Part shown: piece after piece, positions 15,801-20,385 of the stretch
Layout of the letters: every line of letters starts with the position of its first letter
Position numbering within the stretch: position 1 is the first letter of the stretch
Assembly (NCBI GenBank): GCA_021730855.1
Contig: JAKFYM010000024.1
Span: 1 to 20,385 of the forward strand
Direction: 5' to 3'
From: Bdellovibrionales bacterium
GTDB lineage: Bacteria; Bdellovibrionota; UBA1018; CAIPTA01
Length of the DNA: 20,385 nt
The notes under the pieces: generated by a model
The model's input: only the letters and a program-made list of their open reading frames with translations
Databases searched by the model: none
Told to the model about the DNA's origin: nothing
Made by a program: the position numbers and the translations under genes

Positions 15801-16328
15801 ATGGCCATACTTGAAATCCTGAAATTTCCTGACCCCCGGCTGGCGCAGAAAAGCGAGCCCGTGAAAGACTTCGGCCCGAAGCTGGAAAAACTCTGTGCCG
15901 ACATGTTGGAGACAATGTACGAAGCCCCGGGCATTGGGTTAGCGGCTCCGCAGGTGAACGTGCACAAACAAATCGTGGTGATCGACATCGATTATGAATC
16001 GTCGGAAGATGAACCCCCTGTGCTTTCGAACCAAAACCCGCGGATTTTCGTCAACCCCAAGATTGTCAAAAAAGAGGGTGAAATCCTCTTTAAAGAAGGC
16101 TGCCTAAGCATCCCCGGCGAGTATGAAGAGGTGCTGCGAGCCGAACGGGTGACGGTGGAATTCCAGGATGTGCATGGAAAATCACACTCCCTAGATGCCG
16201 AGGGCCTCTTGGCCGTGGCCGTCCAGCATGAGCTGGACCATTTGGATGGTCGTCTATTTATCGATCGCCTAAGTTTTGTGAAAAGCCGCTCGATGAAGCG
16301 CCGCCTGAAAAAAGAGGCGGCCGAGTGA
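15801..16328 (+). CDS. def: Peptide deformylase
   Basis: Def removes the formyl group from the N-terminal methionine of new proteins. This 175-residue metalloenzyme has all three family motifs: GIGLAAPQV (residues 44-52), EGCLS with metal ligand Cys101, and QHELDHLDG with ligands His143 and His147 and catalytic Glu144. Length is normal, with an acidic insert near residues 66-72 (ESSEDEPP) that is slightly longer than in the Escherichia coli enzyme. It is the first of a tight run: its stop overlaps the GTG start of fmt as GTGA. Def and Fmt are opposite arms of the formyl-methionine cycle and are very often adjacent. Confidence 0.97.
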   Translation: MAILEILKFPDPRLAQKSEPVKDFGPKLEKLCADMLETMYEAPGIGLAAPQVNVHKQIVVIDIDYESSEDEPPVLSNQNPRIFVNPKIVKKEGEILFKEGCLSIPGEYEEVLRAERVTVEFQDVHGKSHSLDAEGLLAVAVQHELDHLDGRLFIDRLSFVKSRSMKRRLKKEAAE

Positions 16329-17269
16329 GATGCGTCTTTTTCGGAAGCCCGGATTTTGCCGTGGCTTCCCTCGACGCCCTTCTCGCCTCCCACCATCAGG
16401 TGGTCGGAGTGGTCACCCAACCGGATCGACCGGCCGGCCGCGGCCTGAAACTCGAGCCACCGGCCGTGAAGGTGCGTGCCCTGGAGCACAACTTACCTCT
16501 CTTCCAGCCCGAGAAACTCAACTCCCAGGAGACCTACGATTTTCTCTCTGGCCTACAGCCCGACATTCTCGCCGTGGTGGCCTATGGTGCCTTTCTCGGG
16601 GAAAAACTACTGAAGCTCTGCCGCTTTCCCCCCGTGAACGTGCATCCTTCCTTGCTGCCGGAACTGCGAGGCGCCGCTCCCATGCAGTGGGCCCTGTTGC
16701 GCGGTTTTGCCAGCACTGGAGTGAGCACGCAATTCATGGTGCGGGAAATGGATGCCGGCGATGTGCTGCTGCAGGTGGAGACGCCCCTTGGCCCCAATGA
16801 AAACGGCCAAGAGCTGCACGAGCGATTGAAGGTGGTGGGCGGCGCCCTTCTGGTGAAAACTCTTGATGGCCTGGAATCCGGCCATTTGCAGGGGCGCGCC
16901 CAAGACGCCAGCCGCGCCACGCTCGCGCCCCTGCTCACCAAAGAGCAAGGGTTGATCGATTTTGCGAGCCATAACGCTCAAACCATACACAACCAAGTGC
17001 GCGGCCTCTATCCATGGCCAAGCGCCTATACCTTCTTAAATAAAAAGCGATTAAAGGTGCTGCGCACCCTGGCCAGCAACGCGAACGCAGGAGCCAAGCT
17101 TCCGGGAGAGTTCTGGTTTCAAGACCACCGCCTCTTCGTAGCCTGCCGCGACGGCGTGCTCGAGGTGATTGAGCTGCAGCCCGAGGGCAAGCGGCCGATA
17201 TTGCCCAAGGAATTCGAGAATGGTATGAAAAACTCTCCGCTACGCTTTGACACCCTGGAGCCCGCATGA
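16325..17269 (+). CDS. fmt: Methionyl-tRNA formyltransferase
   Basis: Fmt transfers a formyl group from 10-formyltetrahydrofolate to Met-tRNA(fMet), making the initiator. The 314-residue protein starts at GTG 16325 (VFFGSPDFAVASL). It carries the catalytic Asn105 and His107 in VNVHPSLLPELRG and Asp146 in MDAGDVL, all expected for the hydrolase/formyltransferase Rossmann domain (1-190). A C-terminal tRNA-binding OB-like domain follows (about 205-314, including RGLYPWPSAYTFL). Length and motif order are typical. It is coupled to def by a 4-base overlap and to rpe by an ATGA overlap. Confidence 0.97.
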   Translation: MRCVFFGSPDFAVASLDALLASHHQVVGVVTQPDRPAGRGLKLEPPAVKVRALEHNLPLFQPEKLNSQETYDFLSGLQPDILAVVAYGAFLGEKLLKLCRFPPVNVHPSLLPELRGAAPMQWALLRGFASTGVSTQFMVREMDAGDVLLQVETPLGPNENGQELHERLKVVGGALLVKTLDGLESGHLQGRAQDASRATLAPLLTKEQGLIDFASHNAQTIHNQVRGLYPWPSAYTFLNKKRLKVLRTLASNANAGAKLPGEFWFQDHRLFVACRDGVLEVIELQPEGKRPILPKEFENGMKNSPLRFDTLEPA

Positions 17270-17928
17270 AAACTGTCCTTGTTGCCCCGAGCATCCTTTC
17301 CGCCGATTTCGCCCGCTTAGGCGAGGAGATTGCAGCCGTCACCGCCGCGGGAGCCGACTGGATTCACGTGGACGTGATGGACGGCCATTTCGTGCCCAAT
17401 ATCACGATCGGCCCGGTGGTGGTGCAATCCATCGCCCGCCTCAACCCTCCTCCCCTCGATGTGCATCTCATGATCGCGGAGCCGGAAAAATACATCGCTG
17501 ACTTTGCAAAGGCCGGAGCCCGCTACCTCACCGTGCACGTGGAAGCCTCTACCCACCTCCACCGCAATCTGCAATTGATCAAAGCCGCCGGCTGCAAAGC
17601 AGGCATCGTGCTCAATCCCGCCACGCCCCTTGCGGCCGCTCAGCATGTGCTCGGCATGGTAGACTTGGTCTTGCTCATGAGCGTGAATCCTGGCTTCGGC
17701 GGCCAGGCTTTCATTCCCGAGGTGCTTCCCAAATGTGCAGAACTTGCCCAGATCCGCAAAGACCAAGGCTTATCCTTCCTCATCGAGGTGGACGGGGGCG
17801 TGAATGAGCAAACGGCTGGAGCCCTCATCCAAGCGGGTGCCGACGTGCTTGTGGCCGGCAGCTATATTTTTAATTCTAAAGACTACAAAAGCGCCATCAG
17901 CACGCTGAAATCTGCGAGAAGCAAATGA
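17266..17928 (+). CDS. rpe: Ribulose-phosphate 3-epimerase
   Basis: Rpe interconverts ribulose-5-phosphate and xylulose-5-phosphate in the pentose phosphate pathway. The 220-residue TIM barrel has the family signatures APSILSADF at the N-terminus, HVDVMDGHFVPNITIG (metal-binding His and Asp), DVHLMI, LLMSVNPGFGGQ, and the C-terminal EVDGGV and VAGSYIF phosphate-binding strands. All the expected metal ligands and active-site Asp residues are present. It overlaps fmt and hutH by ATGA on either side. rpe lies downstream of fmt in a number of bacteria; the linkage to hutH is the less usual part. Confidence 0.97.
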   Translation: MKTVLVAPSILSADFARLGEEIAAVTAAGADWIHVDVMDGHFVPNITIGPVVVQSIARLNPPPLDVHLMIAEPEKYIADFAKAGARYLTVHVEASTHLHRNLQLIKAAGCKAGIVLNPATPLAAAQHVLGMVDLVLLMSVNPGFGGQAFIPEVLPKCAELAQIRKDQGLSFLIEVDGGVNEQTAGALIQAGADVLVAGSYIFNSKDYKSAISTLKSARSK

Positions 17929-19490
17929 AAGAACTCGTTCTCGACGGAAAATCGCTCGACCTAAAAAAAATCTGGAAGTTCTCGCGCGCTCCCGGCGTGC
18001 AGCTCCGGCTCGCCGACAAAGCCGCCAAGCGCGTGAAAGAGAGCCGCGCTTATATTTCCCGCATGGCCGCCGGCAAATCCGCCGTCTATGGGGTGAACAC
18101 TGGCTTCGGCCTGCTCAGCGATGTGAAGGTGCCCAAAGAAAAGCTGGCCCAGCTGCAGCTCAATCTTTTGCGGTCTCATGCCGTGGGCATCGGAAATCCT
18201 CTTTCCCTGGAAGAAGCGCGCGTGGCCATGCTCCTGCGCACCAACACCCTGGCCAAGGGCTATTCGGGCGCCTCCCTGGAGCTTGTGGAAAAATTGATCG
18301 CAGTGCAGAACGCCGGCATCATCCCGTGGATTCCGGAGCAAGGAAGTGTGGGCGCTTGTGGAGACTTGGCGCCGCTAGCTCACATGGCGCTCGTGCTCGT
18401 GGGCGAAGGGCGCTGCTGGTATCGCGGTGCTTGGATGGAGGCGGCGGACGCGCTCCGCAAGGCCAAGATCCGCCCACATTTGCTAGGAGCCAAAGAAGGC
18501 TTGTCGCTCATCAATGGCACGCAGATCATGACGGCCATCGGCGCCCTGGTGGTGCACGAGGCGCTTGAGCTGGCGAAGGTGGCAGACATTGCCGGAGCCA
18601 TGAGCCTTGAGGCCTTTCGCGGCACCGCGAAGGCCTTTGCCAAAGAGATCCATCAGGTGCGCCCGCATCGCGAGCAGATCGCCGTGGCCGCCAATCTGCG
18701 CAAGCTCTTAGGGAAGAGCCAGCTCGCGCAAAGCCATAAGGATTGCGGCAAGGTGCAGGATCCCTATAGTTTCCGCTGCATGCCGCAGGTGCATGGGGCT
18801 TCTCGGCAGTTCTTGCGCAACTGCGTGCCCATCCTAGAAATTGAAATGAACGCTGCCACCGACAACCCCTTGGTTTTTCTACCGTCCGACCTAAACAAAA
18901 AAGGCGAAGGCCCGCAGGGCGGAGAGGTGATTTCCGGCGGAAACTTCCACGGCGAATACATCGCCATCGCCCTCGACACTGCCGCGATCGGCCTAGCCGA
19001 GTTCGCGAACATTTCCGATCTTCGCATTCAAAAACTCATCAACCCCGCGATCAGCGGCCTGCCGGCCTTTCTCACCCGCGATCCCGGTCTCAATTCCGGC
19101 ATGATGATCGTGCAGGTGGCCTCGGCCTCCCTGGTGTCCGAGAACAAAGTCTATGCTCACCCGGCCAGTGTGGATTCGATTCCCACGAGCGCGGACAAGG
19201 AAGACCATGTGAGCATGGGCGTGACGTCCGCGCGCAAGGCCCGACAGATCCTCAGCAACCTGCGCCACGTGCTGGCGATGGAGCTGCTTTCCGCCTCGCA
19301 AGGCATCGAGCTCCTACGTCCCTTCCGCAGCAGCAAAGCGCTAGAAGCCGCGCATGCGGAAATTCGCACGGTGGTGCCACCGATCGAGGACGATCGCATC
19401 TTCCACCACGACATTATGGCCATCCACAACCTCCTTGCCCAGGGCCGTATCGTCGCCGCTGTGGAAAGCGCCGTGGGCGAGCTCTTGTAG
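17925..19490 (+). CDS. hutH: Histidine ammonia-lyase with Ala-Cys-Gly MIO triad
   Basis: HutH removes ammonia from histidine to give urocanate, using an MIO cofactor formed by cyclisation of an internal Ala-Ser-Gly. The 521-residue protein has the expected VYGVNTGFG loop, LLRSHAVGIG, LSLINGTQ, QDPYSFRCMPQVHGASR, TDNPLVF, GGNFHGE and SVDSIPTSADKEDHVSMG blocks, which indicate histidine rather than phenylalanine or tyrosine specificity. The cofactor motif, however, reads GSVGACGDLAPLAH: residues 144-146 are Ala-Cys-Gly, and Cys145 (TGT, 18357-18359) takes the place of the usual serine. As I recall, the equivalent engineered Ser143Cys Pseudomonas enzyme was reported to remain active, so function is not excluded. 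The gene is coupled to rpe by ATGA. hutU follows after a 50-base spacer with a hairpin. Confidence 0.96.
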   Translation: MKELVLDGKSLDLKKIWKFSRAPGVQLRLADKAAKRVKESRAYISRMAAGKSAVYGVNTGFGLLSDVKVPKEKLAQLQLNLLRSHAVGIGNPLSLEEARVAMLLRTNTLAKGYSGASLELVEKLIAVQNAGIIPWIPEQGSVGACGDLAPLAHMALVLVGEGRCWYRGAWMEAADALRKAKIRPHLLGAKEGLSLINGTQIMTAIGALVVHEALELAKVADIAGAMSLEAFRGTAKAFAKEIHQVRPHREQIAVAANLRKLLGKSQLAQSHKDCGKVQDPYSFRCMPQVHGASRQFLRNCVPILEIEMNAATDNPLVFLPSDLNKKGEGPQGGEVISGGNFHGEYIAIALDTAAIGLAEFANISDLRIQKLINPAISGLPAFLTRDPGLNSGMMIVQVASASLVSENKVYAHPASVDSIPTSADKEDHVSMGVTSARKARQILSNLRHVLAMELLSASQGIELLRPFRSSKALEAAHAEIRTVVPPIEDDRIFHHDIMAIHNLLAQGRIVAAVESAVGELL

Positions 19491-19497
19491 CCTTTAC

Positions 19498-19530
19498 AGC
19501 CCTCGCCTTTCAGAGGTATTGGTGAGGGCT
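19498..19530 (+). promoter_or_regulatory. Hairpin between hutH and hutU, before the hutU RBS
   Basis: Two 10-base arms, AGCCCTCGCC (19498-19507) and GGTGAGGGCT (19521-19530), pair fully with one G-T wobble across a 13-base loop. No T run follows, so it is not a standard terminator. The GGAGGA ribosome binding site begins at 19532, one base after the second arm, and the hutH stop is 7 bases before the first. It could protect the mRNA end, act in differential expression of hutU, or be an operator for a hut regulator as a DNA dyad. Confidence 0.5.
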
Positions 19531-19540
19531 CGGAGGACTC

Positions 19541-20385
19541 ATGATCATTCGCGCCCCTAGAGGCACAACCCTGCGTTGCAAAGGCTGGATCCAAGAAGCC
19601 GCGCTCCGCATGCTGATGAACAATCTCGATCCCGAAGTGGCGGAACGCCCTGAGGATTTGGTCGTGTATGGCGGGATCGGCAAAGCCGCCCGCGATTGGG
19701 AGAGCTACCACAAAATCGTCTCCTGCCTGGAGCAACTGGAAGAAAACGAAACCCTCCTGATCCAAAGCGGCAAACCCGTGGGGATCCTGCCCACCCACGA
19801 GAATGCGCCCCGGGTGCTGCTGGCTAATTCCAACCTCGTCCCGCGCTGGGCCACTTGGGAGCACTTCGACGAGCTCGACCGCAAAGGCCTGATGATGTAC
19901 GGCCAAATGACGGCCGGAAGCTGGATCTATATCGGCACTCAGGGAATCCTGCAGGGAACTTTCGAAACATTTCTGGCGGCCGGGAAAAAACATTTTCAAA
20001 GCGACCTCAAAGGCCGACTCGTAGTGTCTGCGGGTCTAGGGGGAATGGGCGGGGCCCAACCACTCGCGGCCAAGATCGCCGGCGGAGTTTTTTTAGGCGC
20101 CGATATCGATGGGGAGCGGGTGCAAAAGCGCCTCGATTCTAAGTACCTCGACAAAGCCACCGACAATTTGGAAAGCGCCCTACGCATGGCGCGCGAAGCA
20201 ATGGCCAAAAAAGAGGCGCTTTCGATCGGCGTGGAATGCGACGCGATCACCCTGCTGGAGTTCTTGCTAAAAGCCGGAGAAATCCCCTCTCTACTCACGG
20301 ACCAAACAAGCGCGCACGACCCGGTGAATGGCTACATTCCGGAAAACATGAGTGTGGAAGCTGCCACGGCTTTGCGGAAAAGCGA
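19541..20385 (+). CDS. hutU: Urocanate hydratase, N-terminal part (cut by window end)
   Basis: Urocanase adds water to urocanate to give imidazolone propionate, the second step of histidine degradation, using tightly bound NAD+. The window holds the first 281 codons of a protein normally about 550 residues long; the catalytic cysteine region lies beyond the edge. The visible part is typical: LDPEVAERPEDLVVYGGIGKAAR (residues about 30-52), LIQSGKPVGILPTHENAPRVLLANSNLVP, MTAGSWIYIGTQGILQGT starting at Met123, and the Gly-rich NAD-binding GLGGMGGAQPL at 165-175. ATG 19541 has a strong GGAGGA site (19532-19537). The gene is in the same direction as hutH and close enough to be in one operon, so the two form a working pair. 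Confidence 0.96.
   Translation, partial: MIIRAPRGTTLRCKGWIQEAALRMLMNNLDPEVAERPEDLVVYGGIGKAARDWESYHKIVSCLEQLEENETLLIQSGKPVGILPTHENAPRVLLANSNLVPRWATWEHFDELDRKGLMMYGQMTAGSWIYIGTQGILQGTFETFLAAGKKHFQSDLKGRLVVSAGLGGMGGAQPLAAKIAGGVFLGADIDGERVQKRLDSKYLDKATDNLESALRMAREAMAKKEALSIGVECDAITLLEFLLKAGEIPSLLTDQTSAHDPVNGYIPENMSVEAATALRKS

Noticed and set aside
19157..19999. 280-codon open frame on the minus strand across hutH and hutU
   Set aside because: It lies wholly opposite two strongly conserved enzymes and has no recognisable domain; it is a by-product of their codon use.
1..20385. tRNA, rRNA, CRISPR array, insertion sequence or prophage
   Set aside because: No clover-leaf, rRNA-like, spaced direct repeat, transposase or phage gene was seen on either strand.

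Overview
The window is a gene-dense bacterial chromosome segment with 21 protein-coding genes. One of them (hutU) is cut by the right edge. There are no rRNA, tRNA, CRISPR or insertion-sequence signals that I can see. Neighbouring genes commonly overlap by 1-14 bases, and all three convergent gene pairs overlap at their ends, so the genome is compact. The content is Gram-negative: lipopolysaccharide export permease, outer-membrane barrel, lipoprotein maturation enzymes and signal peptidases. A sigma-54 activator, a CFI-box C-terminal domain protein, a membrane PilZ-like protein of the RWWES type, a receiver-TPR protein and a CHASE2 kinase suggest a Bdellovibrionota or other former-deltaproteobacterial lineage. 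That placement is inference from gene content only.

Layout. 1-668: a small secreted protein, then a non-coding stretch holding what looks like a broken receiver-domain remnant on the minus strand. 669-2439: a BKACE-family (DUF849) enzyme convergent with a receiver-TPR protein whose phospho-acceptor aspartate is replaced by glutamate. 2440-5962: a divergent regulatory region with a sigma-54-type promoter in front of a CHASE2 histidine kinase and an NtrC-type activator. 6005-7257: lspA-lgt, two of the enzymes of lipoprotein maturation. 7207-9375 (minus): a predicted beta-barrel, a membrane protein with a PilZ-like domain, and a small lipoprotein. 9419-13917: galU, a secreted protein of unknown function, priA, and a CFI-box protein. 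13914-14660 (minus): lepB. 14718-20385: lptF/lptG-type permease, def, fmt, rpe, hutH and hutU.

How the genes work together. The envelope theme is strong: Lgt and LspA mature lipoproteins, LepB processes other exported proteins, LptF/G exports LPS, and GalU supplies UDP-glucose for surface polysaccharides. Def and Fmt form the N-formylmethionine cycle. HutH and HutU are the first two steps of histidine degradation, and here hutH is joined to rpe by a 4-base overlap, which places a catabolic pathway behind housekeeping genes.

Points most worth a second look: the MIO-forming triad of HutH reads Ala-Cys-Gly instead of Ala-Ser-Gly; an inverted repeat sits directly in front of the hutU ribosome binding site; the sigma-54-like promoter precedes the operon that encodes a sigma-54 activator; the REC-TPR protein has a phospho-dead or phospho-mimic receiver; and a 15-residue receiver signature survives in the non-coding stretch before the BKACE gene.
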